A stretch of DNA of 64,000 nucleotides from Paguma larvata (taxonomy: Eukaryota; Chordata; Mammalia; Carnivora; Viverridae). The stretch's first letter is position 1. Every line of letters starts with the position of its first letter. The notes under the pieces are model-generated. The model made no database searches. It was not told the origin of the DNA and saw nothing but the letters and a program-made list of their open reading frames with translations. Shown here one piece after another: positions 1 through 10,964 of this stretch. The translations under genes and the position numbers were made by a program. The stretch is from NCBI GenBank assembly GCA_030068075.1, contig CM057843.1, positions 40,803,832 through 40,867,831 of the forward strand, read 5' to 3'.

Positions 1-261
1 TTTTTAACGTTTTTATTTTTTATTTTATTTATTTATTTATTTATTTTTTTACTTTTTTATATATTTATTTATTTTTGAGACAGAGAGAGACAGAGCATGA
101 GTGGGGGAGGGGCAGAGAGAGAGGGAGACACAGAATCCAAAGCAGGCTGCAGGCTCTGAGCTGTCAGCACAGAGCCCGACACGGGGCTCGAACCCACAGA
201 CCGCGAGACATGACCCGAGCCGAAGTCGGACGCTCAACCGACTGAGCCACCCAGGCGCCCC
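1..261 (-). mobile_element. CAN-SINE (reverse), left end at window edge
   Basis: It reads from a T-rich tail (TTTATT repeats) through the GAGA-rich region to gagccacccaggcgcccc, the reverse complement of the tRNA-like head. It directly abuts another SINE. Confidence 0.9.
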
Positions 262-459
262 TATTTTTATTTTTGAGAGACATGGAGACAGAGCGTGAGC
301 AGAGGAAGGGCAGAGAGAGAGGCAGACACAGAATCCGAAGCAGGCTCCAGGCTCTGAGCCATCAGCACAGAACCCAATGCAGGGCTCGAACTCACAGACT
401 GTAAGATCATGACCTGAGCTGATGTCAGCCGCTTAACTGACTGAGCCACCCAGGCACCC
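262..459 (-). mobile_element. CAN-SINE (reverse)
   Basis: Tail tatttttattttt, then gagacagagcgtgagcag, ending ctgagccacccaggcaccc. It lies in tandem with the preceding copy. Confidence 0.9.
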
Positions 460-595
460 AGAAGAACCTGTTTCTAAATTCGATCAGATCCTTGGCAAAA
501 TTCATTTCCTCCAGGGTACAGGATTGAGGGTCCCCGCTTCTTGCTGGCTGTTGGCTGAAGGCGGTTCCTTACCACATGGGCTTTCCCAAGGTATC

Positions 596-985
596 AGTCA
601 GTGTCTTCCAGAAAAATAGCACCAGCAGGATGTCTGCGTGTGTATAGAGACATTTATTCCAAGAAACTGGCTTACATAATTGCGGGGGCTGGCAAGTCTG
701 AAATCCATAGGGCAGACTGGCAAATCGGAAACTCTCAGACGGGAGCTGCTGCCATAGTCTTGAGGCAGAATTTCTTCTTTATTCCTCAGGAAAACTAGTT
801 TCATTGTTAAGAATTCTCAACTGATTGGACAGAGCCCAAATTACCGAGCTTCATCTTTGCTTAAAGGCACCTGCTTGTTGACATCTACAATGTACCTCCG
901 TAGCCACACCTAGATCCGCAGGTGATTGAGTAACTGGGGACCGTAGAGCCTAACCAAGTCGACACATCACGGTCACCATCACGCC
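596..985. repeat. Ancient interspersed repeat, family uncertain
   Basis: Text such as ggcttacataattg, gctggcaagtctgaaatc, ctgattggacagagccc and accaagtcgacacat resembles a widespread old mammalian repeat, possibly an LTR or an L1 5'-end element. I cannot name the family with confidence. Confidence 0.45.
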
Positions 986-1639
986 TAACGTGACCACTTG
1001 CTTCGCCAGCCAGCAAAGAGCGTGGGTTGGCTAACGAGTCATTTTATGTGATGTCATCGTTAATGGGGGTGACATCTCGTCCCCTTTGCTGTGTTCTATG
1101 AAGTGAGAAGCAGGTCCTGGGTTCTGTCTGCGATTAAGGGAAGGGGACCGCACAAGGGTGTGAGCATGAGGAGGTGATCTTAGACTCTGTCCGCCGCCGA
1201 AGCTAAGGCTCCCCGAGGCTGGGGAGAGGCCCAGGCGAAGGCAGTGGTAGAGCCGGCGGCCTGTACACCCCTCTGCTGGAAACTCCCTGCTCTGCTCTTT
1301 GCTGGTTCCACTTCCGCCTGCTGGCCCGGATGCGGAGCCCGGCTTCCTAGCTTTGCCTCATGCTCTTTCCGCAGGGGAACTTGGCATCTGGTATGTTCAA
1401 CCATCACACGCGGGCTGAGGATGCCAAATCGGGGCCTCCCGGCTCCAGCCTGTCTGATTCGCATCTGCCTGTACTTGCACTTGGGTGTCGGCTTGCCTCC
1501 AACAGTGCGGTGGAAAGACCCTGGGCCGGTCTCAGCCTTGGCTCGGCCGCCAGCTCTCTGAGGACGCTGGACCTCCGCCGCTCCGTTTCCTGGAGTCCTC
1601 CCTCCTCACGCCCCCGCATGCAGTCCTCTCCATTTACTC
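986..1639. other. GC-rich non-repetitive intergenic block
   Basis: The block from about 1180 is GC-rich with several CG dinucleotides and no repeat that I recognise. Overlapping ORFs of 94-137 codons on both strands show no familiar protein pattern and look like chance products of GC content. It could be a regulatory element. Confidence 0.4.
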
Positions 1640-2030
1640 TCTCTCTCACAGCCAGCTGCCTGGCTGCAGCCTCACTTCCTTTCGGTGAAAGCCCGGGAGT
1701 GGCTCGCTGCTTCCACTCCGTCTCCTTCCAGTCCATTCTGCTCAGCAGCTGGACCGATCACGTTGCCTCCTGAAAACTTTTCAATGGCTTTCCCCCGCTC
1801 TTGGCATCAATGGTGAGCTCCTCGGTCTGACCTGCCAGTCCCTGGGCGGGGGGTGGGGTGCGGGGGGAGTGGGCTCTGGTTCGTCTCTCCAGCCCCCCTT
1901 TCCTGGCCATGCAGTTCCACGCAAGCAGAGACTCTGCCCCACTGTGGCTCCAGCGCCTAGCTACCCACGTCCCTGATATGTGACAGAAGTTATGTGTGAA
2001 TGAGTGGGGAGAATCAGGCAACGCTTAAGG
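1640..2030 (+). repeat. L2 LINE fragment, 3' end
   Basis: Diverged L2 text: cttttcaatggctttcccc, then ctccagcgcctagc and a 3' end ending gtgtgaatgagtgggg. Confidence 0.55.
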
Positions 2031-2044
2031 TCCTGTTTGTGATG

Positions 2045-2266
2045 CTTCTTCTTCTTCTTCAAGTTTATTTATTTTGAGAGAGGCAGAGAAAGAGTGCAAG
2101 TGGGGGAGGGGCAGAGAAAGGCGGGGACAGAGGATCCGAAGCGGCCTCTGCGCTGACACTAGAGAGGCCGATGCGGGGCTTGAACTCGTGAATTGAACCA
2201 TGAGATCATGACCTGAGCTGAAACCAAGAGTCGGATGCTTAACTGACTGAGCCACCCGGGCGCCCC
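2045..2266 (-). mobile_element. CAN-SINE (reverse) with TSD
   Basis: T-rich tail, GAGA region and head ending gccacccgggcgcccc. It is flanked by imperfect TSDs (gtttgtgatgcttctt / gtttgtgattcttctc). Positions 2267-2588 beyond it hold no feature I can name. Confidence 0.9.
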
Positions 2267-2589
2267 CGTTTGTGATTCTTCTCATCTCTGTCTGCTTCAC
2301 CCAATAACACTAATCTCAGGTAGCCAGGTGTTACCGCCAAGAGAGTCTACTGGATCCTCAAAGGGACTACACTAGGCCTTATCGCCTTTTCTGTGTCTCG
2401 TTCCTATTCTTCTAGTGAGGACGCTACCAATTACATCCTACGTTTACATACCGGGCGTGCTGTTTGGGCCTGTCTCCTAAAAACTACAATGTGCATCCAA
2501 GTCTGAAGTTAATCAACAGCTTTACTTACCTTTCTCCTGGACCGTGGAACACTTTAACTTCATTTATCATTCATGTTGCACATTATCTG

Positions 2590-2609
2590 TGTGTGTGTGT
2601 GTGTGTGTA
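2590..2609. repeat. (GT)n microsatellite
   Basis: About ten GT units directly at the 3' edge of the reverse LINE-1 fragment. Confidence 0.85.
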
Positions 2610-3340
2610 TTTAATTTACATCCAAGTTAGTTAGCACATGGTGCAACAATGATTTCAGGAGTAGATTCCTTAATGCCCCTTACCCATTTCGCCCATCCTC
2701 CCTCCCACAACCCCTCCCGTAACCCTCTGTCTGTTCTCCATATTTAAGAGTCTCTTATGTTTTGTCCCCCTCCGTGTTTTTATGTTATTTTTGCTTCCCT
2801 TCCCTTATGTTCATCTGTTCTGTATCTTAAAGTCCTCATATGAGTCAAGTCATATGATATTGTGACTGACTAATTTCACTTAGCATCATACCCTCTAGTT
2901 CCATCCACATAGTTGCAAATGGCAAGATTTCGTTCTTTTTGATGGCCGAGTAATACTCCATTGTATAGATACACCACAGCTTCTTTGTCCATTCATCCAT
3001 CGATGGAGGTTTGGGCTCTTTCCATACTTTGGCTATTGTCAATAGCGCTGCTATAAACATTGGGGTGCATGTGCCCCTTCAAAACAGCACACCCGTATCC
3101 CTTGGATAAGTACCTAGTAGTGCAATCGCTGGGTCCTAGGGTAGTTCTATCTCTAATTTTTTGAGGAACCTCCATGCTGTTTTCTGGAGTGGCTGCACCA
3201 GTTTGCCTTCCCGCCAGCAAAAGAGATCGTCTTTCTCCACATCGTCGCCAGCATCGCTGTTGCCTGAGTTGTTAACGTGAGCCGTTCTGACAGGTGTGAG
3301 GTGGGATCTTATTGTGGTTTTAATTTGTATTTCCCTGATG
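2609..3340 (-). mobile_element. LINE-1 3' end (ORF2 end and 3' UTR), reverse
   Basis: On the minus strand the ORF2 C-terminal region (KVWKEPK, WTKKLWCIYTMEYYSAIKK) is followed by the carnivore L1 3' UTR (tgtaaattaaat end). It has lost its 5' part, is frameshifted and is not functional. Confidence 0.9.
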
Positions 3341-3561
3341 ATTTTTTTTTAATTTTTTAACGTTTATTTATTTTTGAGAGACATAGAGACAGAGTATGAG
3401 CAGGGGAAGGGCAGAGAGAGAGGGAGACACAGAATCCGAAGCAGGCTCCAGGCTTTGAGCCATCAGCACAGAGCCCGACACGGGGCTCGAACTCACAGAC
3501 CGTGAGATCATGACCCGAGCCGAAGTCGGCCGCTCAACCAACTGAGCCACCCAGGCGCCCC
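3341..3561 (-). mobile_element. CAN-SINE (reverse) with TSD
   Basis: Near-consensus copy ending gagccacccaggcgcccc, flanked by ctgatgatttttttt on both sides. It sits at the edge of the L1 fragment. Confidence 0.92.
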
Positions 3562-3570
3562 TGATGATTT

Positions 3571-3680
3571 TTTTTGAAGATTTTATTTTTAAGTAATCCC
3601 TGTACCCAACGTGGTGCTCAAACTTACAATCCAAAGATCAAGAGAGGCATGCTTTACCGACCGAGCCAGCCAGGCCCCCT
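3571..3680 (-). mobile_element. Short older CAN-SINE subtype (reverse)
   Basis: Starts gaagattttatttttaagt and ends gaccgagccagccaggcccc. This subtype lacks the CT-rich region. Confidence 0.85.
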
Positions 3681-3794
3681 GTCTTGTACATTTTAAATTC
3701 TCCTTTTTAGCTTCACTGGGGATTATTATTATTGTTTGTATCGTCAATGCTTGTTTAGATTTACAGGCATATCTTTTCACTTTTTTAAGAGTAT

Positions 3795-4465
3795 TTTAAT
3801 TTTTTTATTGAGATGTCATTCGCCACTTTTTTTTGTTTTTATTTTTGTATTTTTGAGAGACAGCGCACAAGCGGGGGAGGGGCAGGGAGAGAGGGAGACA
3901 CGGAATCCGAAGCAGGCTCCAGGCTCTGAGCTGTCAGCACCGAGCTTGATGCGGGGCTCAAACTCGTGACCTTGAGATCATGACCCGAACTGAAGCCAGA
4001 CGCTCAACCGACTGAGCACCCAGGAGCCCCTCATTCACCATTTTAAATGTACAACTCAGTGGTTTTCTGTATATTCACACAATCGTACAACTGTCACCAC
4101 TCTCTAATTCCATAATATTTTTGTCACCCCAAAATGAAATCCTGTACTCCTTAGCAGTCACTCCCCACTCTTTTCTTCCTGTAGCCCCTGGCAACCACTA
4201 ACCTACCTCTGTCTGTCTTTGTAGATTTGCCAGAATCACACAATATGTGGCCTTTTGTGTTTGGCTTCTTTCGTTGGATATAAGGTCAAGATTCATCAAT
4301 GTCCAAACATGTATCAATACTTAATGCTTTTTGTGACTCATTCCATTGTATGGACAGACCACAATTTGGTTACCTATTCATCAGTTTACAGACATTTGGG
4401 TTTTTACTTTTTGGTTATTATGAAAAATGCCGCTATGAGCATTCATGTGCAAGTGTCCACTCCTT
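3795..4465 (-). mobile_element. Old LINE-1 (L1M-type) 3' region, reverse, split by SINE
   Basis: Typical text: ttttattgagatgtcattc, accattttaaatgtacaac, cctggcaaccactaac and gtatggacagaccacaattt. The SINE at 3830-4030 splits it. Confidence 0.7.
3830..4030 (-). mobile_element. CAN-SINE (reverse) inside L1M, with TSD
   Basis: Ends gagcacccaggagcccc. TSD tcattcgcca / tcattcacca. Confidence 0.9.
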
Positions 4466-4607
4466 CTTGCGTCTCAGATCTTCCATGTTCCATCACTCTC
4501 CTTCTGTCTGAATTGCGTCCTTTAGAATTTCCTTCTGTGAAACTCTGCTCATGGCAAACTTTCTTAGTTTTTATGTTTGAAAATCTACTCTTGAACTCTA
4601 GGTCAGA

Positions 4608-4709
4608 AGTTATGTTTTTAAGTAATTTCTATGCCCAATGTGTGGCTCGAACTCAAGACCCCAAGATCAAGAGTCACGTGCTCCACCGACTGAGCTGACT
4701 AGGTGCCCC
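4608..4709 (-). mobile_element. Short older CAN-SINE subtype (reverse)
   Basis: tttttaagtaatttctatgc to gagctgactaggtgcccc. Confidence 0.85.
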
Positions 4710-5340
4710 AGAAATTACTTTCTTTCAGCATGTTCGAGATATCATTCCACTGTCTTCTAGTTTCCATTTCTGCTGGTGAGAAGGCTGCCCTTAAGATTTC
4801 TTTCTAGGGGTGCTGGGTGGCTTGGTCGGTTGGGTGGCCGACTGCGGCTCAGGTCATGATCTCACAGTTCATGAGTTCGAGCCCTGCATCGGGCTCTTTG
4901 CTGTCAGCGCGGAGCCTGCTTCGGATACTGTCCACTTCTCTCTGCTCCTCCCCTGCTCACTCTCTCTCTCTCTCAAAAATAAATAAATATTTAAAAAAAG
5001 ATTTCTTTCTATATTTGTTATTCTAAAGTTTCATTGTAATATATCTACATGTGGATTCTATTTTATTTGTCCTGCTTGAGACTCTCTGGGTCTTCAGAAC
5101 TTGTGGATTGATGCCTCATCAGTGTTGGAAAATTCTTAGGCATATCTTTCGAATCTCGCCACATTCTCTTGTTATTTCCTTCTAGGTTATGTTAAAGCTT
5201 TTCAGTGTATCTTCCAAGTCTCTCAAACTCTTTTCCCTTTTTGCCTTTCTTTTCCGCATTCTGGGTCACTTCTGCTCCATTCTAAGGCCTTTCTGAGATC
5301 CCACTTTCTCATAGGCTTTGCCCTGGAAATTTATAACTCT
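4710..5340 (-). repeat. Probable ancient LINE-1-related sequence
   Basis: Phrases such as catgttcgagatatcattcc, tgtcctgcttgagactctc and gttggaaaattcttagg recall a common old mammalian LINE text. It is split by the SINE at 4807. Family and strand are by resemblance only. Confidence 0.35.
4807..4997 (+). mobile_element. CAN-SINE (forward) with perfect 13-bp TSD
   Basis: Head ggggtgctgggtggcttgg, tail aaataaatatttaaaaa. TSD aagatttctttct at 4793-4805 and 4998-5010. Confidence 0.93.
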
Positions 5341-5860
5341 CTTGGCATATATTTGTGATATTGTTAAGGAGATGTAACAAAATCTTTTATAAAGCATTTG
5401 CAGTTCCTTTCAGTGGGAAGGTTGGCCTGAATAATTGAGCCGATCATTACTAGTCCCACTGCCCTCCTCATTCCCTCTGCTTGGTATCCCGTCTCCCTTC
5501 CCTGCTGACTCAAACTGGAGCCATTCCCCAAAGATGGCCTCCCGTTCCGCCTCTTCAGCAGCCCCTTTCCTTCCTGCCCCCTCTGAGCCTTCCTACCCCA
5601 GAACCGGAACTGATCGTCTCCCACTCAGTGGCAGCTCCCTGGGGCTCCTCCCGCATTGTTGACTTATCAAATAAATATATGGATTGATTTATTGTCCCCT
5701 ACGAAGGGATTGCCCCCCCCCCCCCCCCCCCCCCCCGCCTCCAGATCCTGGCAAATCAGGGTGTGCGGCGGGGGTTGGGAGAAATTCAGGTTCAGGAGGT
5801 TTGACGTAGTTTCTGATTCTGACCAGGCATTTTGGGGTGCATTTGAAGACTCCTTCCCCC
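5341..5860. other. Unassigned intergenic DNA with a 24-base C run
   Basis: No gene or clear repeat seen except the homopolymer C at 5713-5736, likely length-variable and hard to sequence. Confidence 0.5.
5713..5736. repeat. Poly-C run (24 C)
   Basis: Uninterrupted C homopolymer, the only long one in the window. Confidence 0.9.
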
Positions 5861-6050
5861 GGGGAGCACCTGCATGGCTCAGTTGGTTAATCCCCAACTC
5901 TTGGTTTCAGCTCAGGTCACAATCTCACAGTTCCTGAGTTCAAGCCGCTTCCAGCTCTGTGCGCTGCCTGTGCAGAGCCTGCTTGGGATTCTCTATCTCT
6001 CTACCTCTCTCACTCCCCAAATAAATACATTTAAAAAAAAAAAAGAAAAG
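5861..6050 (+). mobile_element. CAN-SINE (forward) with TSD
   Basis: Head ggggagcacctgcatggctc, A-rich tail with gaaaa units. TSD aagactccttccc / aagactcctccca. Confidence 0.88.
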
Positions 6051-7212
6051 AAAAGACTCCTCCCACTAACTGCTTCATTAAACCCCTGTTGGCCCTTACG
6101 AACCTCCCCGCCAGAGTTGGAGACTGCTTGGAGAGGGAGCCTGGGGTCTGGAAACCCAGGGTCTGAGATAGACAGATCGAAAACACGAAGGTGACTGCAT
6201 TGTCTCTGCACGTCAGTAGGTGGCAGCACACACATACCCATTGCAGACCTAGGCGCTGCTTGCACACTTCCGGGTCCACCGCGACCTAACTGGGAACTAG
6301 GGAGTGTGACTGCCCCAAGTTGGACATAATTCAAGGGCCAAAGCAGGATACGGTAAACAACCTCCCCTCCAATCCTCTCCCTGTTCCCTCTCCCCTTGGG
6401 TGCCTGGCTACGGCGATACTCAGCAAACTCCAGTCCAGTGTTTTTTGCCCTGTGAGTCTTTGCCCTTGCTGTACCGCCTTCTGAAATGCTCTTTCAGTCC
6501 GCTCTCCTACCCATTCTCGGCTCAAAATAAGTTTTTTGAATGGGTTACAGTGATCTTAAACTTTATGTATGATAATGAGAGCCAAGAAAAGGATGAGAAA
6601 GAGCAGAGTGAAGGACTTGCCTTACCAAGGGTGAGAACACACCATGAAGCCTCCATAATTACATCGGTACTGCATTGATATGGGAGTAGACAGATCAATC
6701 AGAAGATCAGAACGGAACAGAGAATCCAAAAATAAGTCCCACCGTATAGGAAATTCTAATATATAACATAGGGGGTGGTTTGGTTGATTGGGAAAAATAT
6801 AAAAATTATTTTGCAATAGCAGCCTTTCCAAACAAAATAAAATAAGAGTTTTATCTTATATACGACAATGAACGTTAGGTGGATTAAAATTTTAAATTAA
6901 ACAATAAATTCCTCTTGCAGCTAGTAGGTAAGTTCTGGAGATCTAATGCACAAAATAGTTACTCTCGTAAATGGTACTGTATTGTAAACTCCGAAGTTGC
7001 TAAAAGAATAAATCTTAACTGTTCTCAACTCAAAGAACTGATAAGTCTGTGATATGATGAAGGTGTTAGCTAACGTTGCTGTAGTAATCATATTGCAATA
7101 CATAAATGTATCAAACCAACACATTGAATAACTTAAGTGGCACATGTCTATTATAGCCCCCCCAAAATCATAAAATCTTGTATGAAAATCTAGGCGTCTG
7201 CATTCATGATGT
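6051..7212. other. Unassigned intergenic DNA
   Basis: GC content falls from left to right. No protein-like ORF or clear repeat is recognised. It ends with the left TSD of the SINE/L1 unit. Confidence 0.4.
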
Positions 7213-7229
7213 AAGAGTGAGAAAATATC

Positions 7230-7438
7230 GGAACGCCGGGGTGGCTCAGGCTGTTAAGCATCCCACTTTGGCTCAGGTCATGGTCTTGCCATTTACGGGT
7301 TTGAGCCCCGCATTGGGCTCTGTGCTGACAGCTCAGAATCTGCTTCAGATTCTGTGTCTCCCTCTCTCTCTGCCCCTCCCCAGTCTGCTTGCACTCTCTC
7401 TCTCTCTCTCAAAAATAAATAAACATTAAAAAAATTTT
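7230..7438 (+). mobile_element. CAN-SINE (forward) joined to L1
   Basis: gaacgccggggtggctcagg to aaataaataaacattaaaa, immediately followed by LINE-1 ORF2 sequence. The pair shares one TSD (see the L1 entry). Confidence 0.9.
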
Positions 7439-8850
7439 ATACTGGCACAAAAACAGACACTCAGATCAATGGAACAGAATAGAGAACCCAGAAATGGACC
7501 CACAAACGTATGGCCAACTAATCTTTGACAAGGAGGAAAGAATATCCAAAGGAATAAAGACCATCTCTTCAGCAAATGGTGTTGGGAAAACTGGACAGCG
7601 ACATGAAGAAGAATGAACCTGTGCCACTTTCTTACGCCACAAAAATAAACTCAAAATGGATGAAAAACCTAAACATAAGACAGGAAGGCATCAAAATCCT
7701 AGAGAAGAAAGCAGACAAAAAAAAACCTTTTTGACCTCGGCCACAGCAACTTCTTAACACATCTCCAGAGGCAAGGGAAACCAAAGCAAGAATGAACGAT
7801 TGGGACCTTGTAAAAATAAGAAGCTTCTGTGCAGCGAAGGAAACAATCAGCAAAACTAAAAGGCAACTGATGGAATGGGAGACACTATTTGCAAACGACA
7901 TATCAGATAAAGGGTTAGTATCCAAAATCTATAGAGAACTTCTCAAACTCAACACCCAAAAACCAAATAATCCAATGAAGAAATGGGCAAAAGACATGAA
8001 TAGACACTTCGCCAAAGAAGACATCCAGATGGCCAACCGACACGTGAAAAAATGCTCAACATCACTCATCATCAGGGAAACACAAATCAAAACCACACTG
8101 AGATCCCACCTCACACCTGTCAGAATGGCTAACGGTAACAACTCAGGCAACAACAGATGTTGGCAAGGATGCGGAGAAAGAGGATCTCTTTTTTACACTG
8201 CTGGTGGGAATGCAAACTGGTGCAGCCACTCTGGAAAACAGTGTGGAGTTTCCTCAAAACATTAAAAATAGGACTACCCTATGGCCCAGCAGTTTCACTA
8301 TTAGTTATTCATCCAAGGGATACGGGTGTGCTATTTCGAAGGAGCACAGGCACCCCAATGTTTATAGCAGCACTATCGACAATAGCCAAAGTATGGAAGG
8401 AGCCCAAATGTCCATCGACAGATGAATGGACAAAGAAGCTGTGGTGTATCTATACAATGGAGTGTTACTCGGCCATCAAAGAGAACAAAATCTTGTCATT
8501 TACAACAATGTGGGTGGAACTAGAGGGCATCATGCTGAGCGAAATTAGTCAGTCAGAGAAAGACAAATATCATATGGCTTCACTCACAGGAGGACTTTCA
8601 GATACAAAGCAGATGAACATAAGAGAAGGGAAGCAAAAATAACATAAAAACAGGGAAGGGGACAAAACATAAGAGACTCGTAAATACAGAGAAGAAACAC
8701 AGGGCCACTGAAGGGATTGTGGGAGGCGGGATGGGCTCAATGGGTAAGGGGCAATAAGGAATCTAGTCCTGAAATCATTGTTGCACCATGTGCTAACTAA
8801 CTTGGATGTAAATTTAAAAATAAATAAATAAATTATTAATAAAAAAATAA
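7439..8850 (+). mobile_element. 5'-truncated LINE-1: ORF2 end plus 3' UTR (forward)
   Basis: Starts actggcacaaaaacagac in the ORF2 C-terminal half. It keeps pieces of the reverse-transcriptase C-terminal region ([37 protein letters not shown]) with frameshifts, then the 3' UTR and an aaataaataaat tail. It is not coding-competent. The 17-bp TSD aagagtgagaaaatatc (7213-7229, 8880-8896, one mismatch) encloses SINE, L1 and a short CA/T-rich stretch. Confidence 0.92.
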
Positions 8851-8941
8851 AAGACAACACACACACTTTTTTTTTTTTAAAGAGTGAGAAAATGTCAACC
8901 AAGATTGAAACCCCAGAAGCTGTAATAGAAAAAAACAAATA

Positions 8942-9165
8942 GGGGCAGCTGGGTGGCCTAGTCGGTTCAGTGTCGACTCTTGATCTTGGCTCAGGTCATG
9001 ATCTCACAGTTTGTGGGTTCGAGCCCTGCATCATCGAGCTCTGCGCGGATGGCACAGAGCCTGCCTGGGATTCTGTCTCTTCTTTCCTCTGCCCCTATCC
9101 CACTTGTGCGCACACGTGCATGCTCTCTCTCTCTCAAAGTAAATAAAGAGACGTAAAAAAGAAAA
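8942..9165 (+). mobile_element. CAN-SINE (forward)
   Basis: ggggcagctgggtggcctag to aaagtaaataaagagacgta. TSD approximately gaaaaaaacaaat / gaaaaaagaaat. Confidence 0.88.
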
Positions 9166-9184
9166 AAGAAATGAGGAATAAATT

Positions 9185-9310
9185 GATTATGTAAAAGTTA
9201 AAAAGCAATCGTTTTGCAATTATATGTATATCAAGTCATTCTGTTGTATACCTTAAAATTACACAATGTTATATGTCAATGATATCTCAATAAAGCTGGA
9301 AAACAAAGTT
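9185..9310 (+). mobile_element. Old LINE-1 3' terminus (forward)
   Basis: gttgtataccttaaaattac, then acaatgttatatgtcaatg and an a-rich end, a typical L1M 3' end. Confidence 0.65.
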
Positions 9311-9369
9311 AAAATGGTTTGGGGATGAGAAAATAGGACATAAACACAGTGGTTAGGTAAATGGTAGAT

Positions 9370-9584
9370 TTATTTTTTTTAATGTTTTTAAATAGTTTTG
9401 AGAGAGAGACAGAGCACACCCAAGTGGGGGAAGAGCAGAGAGAGAGGGAGACCCAGAATCGGAAGCAGGCTTCAGGCTCTGAGCTGTCAGCACAGAGCCT
9501 GATGCAGGGCTTGAACTCAATAACTGTGAGATCATGACCTGAGCCGAAGTCAGACGCTTAACCAACTGTGCCACCCCGCACCCC
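9370..9584 (-). mobile_element. CAN-SINE (reverse) with TSD
   Basis: Ends ccaactgtgccaccccgcacc. TSD ggtaaatggtagattta / ggtcaacgatagattta. Confidence 0.9.
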
Positions 9585-10320
9585 GGTCAACGATAGATTT
9601 AGAATAAAAAATTGTAATACAAAAGGCAAATCATGGGTTAACAGCTCTCCTATGCAAAAAGATTTTACAAATCAACAAGAAAAAAACACCCCCATAGAAA
9701 AATGGCAAGGTCAAGAAGAGGTAATTCATGGAAAAACAGTAATTTTTAGAAGACTCAGATTCACAAATACACAGGGAAATGAAACATCAAGTAACAATAA
9801 GTTGTCACTTTGTACCCACCAGACTGACCCAAATTAAAGGGAACAAAGCCACTACTTCCTGGCAGGAATATGGAGGAAGGTGCACTCTGGGGTATTATTG
9901 GATACCATGGAATGAAGGAGGTGGTGCCGCCTCCCTGGAAAGTAACCCGGCTACATCTAGTAAAATAAAAAATCCCTCCTTTAACTGTGCAATCTCAGCC
10001 TTGGGAATTCACCCCATGGAATAAGACCACCAATACATAGGAATCAGAATACCAAGATGCTCATTGTAGCATGTGTCACAAAGACTTTGGAAACAATGAA
10101 TGCCCATCAGTGAATGGTTGAATAAATGTCCATCAGTAAATGGTTGAGCAAAGGGTGACGTGGCCATACATGGCACATTATGCAGTCTTTACAACAACAA
10201 CAACAACAAAACTAGAGCCGTACCAATCGTCTCGGAGAGCTTTTCATGAGTATTGTTGAGTAAGATGAGCAAGATGCAGGTAAGTGTGAATGTTATGATC
10301 CTATTTCTTTAAAACTACTA
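9585..10320 (+). mobile_element. Old LINE-1 (L1M-type) ORF2 3' region (forward)
   Basis: Degraded text: acaaatcaacaagaaaaaa, aaaaatggcaagg, caggaatatggaggaaggtg, gctcattgtagcatgtgtc. It contains an (ACA)n run at about 10190-10208. No intact frame. Confidence 0.6.
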
Positions 10321-10476
10321 ACAAGGGGTGCCTGGGTGACTGAATCGGGGTTGAGGGTCCAACTCTTGGTTTCGGCTCAGGTCATGATCCCGGGGTTGTG
10401 AGACTGAGCCCCACATCGAGCCCCATGTCCGGCTCCATGCTCGGCGTGGAGCCTGCTTAAGATTCTCTCTCTTTCC

Positions 10477-10681
10477 TGGCGCCCGGGTGGCTCAGTGGGT
10501 GAAGCATCCGACTTCAGCTCAGGTCATGATCTCACAGTTCCTGAGTTTGAGTCCCGAATTGGGCTCTGTGCTGTTAGTGTGGAGCCCGCTTCAGATTCTC
10601 TGTCCCCCTCTCCCTCTGCCCCTCCCCCGCTCTCTTTCTGTCTGTCTCTCTCTCTCTCTCAAAAATATATATTTTAAAAAA
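10477..10681 (+). mobile_element. CAN-SINE (forward), nested
   Basis: ggcgcccgggtggctcag to the aaaatatatattttaaaaa tail. TSD is the host gattctc, repeated as ggattctc. Confidence 0.9.
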
Positions 10682-10689
10682 GGATTCTC

Positions 10690-10903
10690 GGGGAGCCTGG
10701 GTGGCTCAGTTGGTTAAGCACCGACTTTGGCTCAGATCATGATCTCACGGTTTGTGAGTTCGAGACCCGCGTCGGGCTCTGTGCTGACAGCTCAGGGCCT
10801 GGAGCCTGCTTCGGATTCTGTGTCTCCCTCTTTCTCTGCCCCTTCCCTGCTCACACTCTGTCTCTCTGTCAAAAAGTAAATAAACATTAAAAAAAAAAAA
10901 AAA
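10690..10903 (+). mobile_element. CAN-SINE (forward), second nested copy
   Basis: ggggagcctgggtggctcag to aaataaacattaaaaaa. It is flanked by ggattctc and ggagtctc, duplicates of the same host site. Confidence 0.9.
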
Positions 10904-10964
10904 GGAGTCTCTTTTCCTCACCCCTGCTCGTGCACGTGCTCTCGCTCTAAAGTACAGTTTTTAG

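Larger units (their letters stand above)
10325..10950 (+). mobile_element. Older CAN-SINE (forward), host of two nested SINEs
   Basis: Left part ggggtgcctgggtgactg to aagattctctctctttcc. It resumes at about 10905 with cctcacccctgctcgtgcac and ends ctctcgctctaaag. Two younger SINEs sit in its CT-rich region. Confidence 0.85.

Noticed and set aside
1244..1773. Overlapping ORFs of 105-137 codons in the upstream GC-rich block
   Set aside because: Open on both strands with no familiar motif, as expected by chance in GC-rich DNA.
7792..8642. ORFs of 157 and 161 codons with clear protein similarity
   Set aside because: They are frameshifted pieces of LINE-1 ORF2, 5'-truncated and without coding capacity.
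9353..9574. Recurrent ORFs of 60-95 codons reading like MAQSVKRLTSAQVMISQ... (for example also at 267-449, 3368-3634, 63011-63199)
   Set aside because: They are translations of CAN-SINE copies in both orientations and recur at every SINE. They are not genes.
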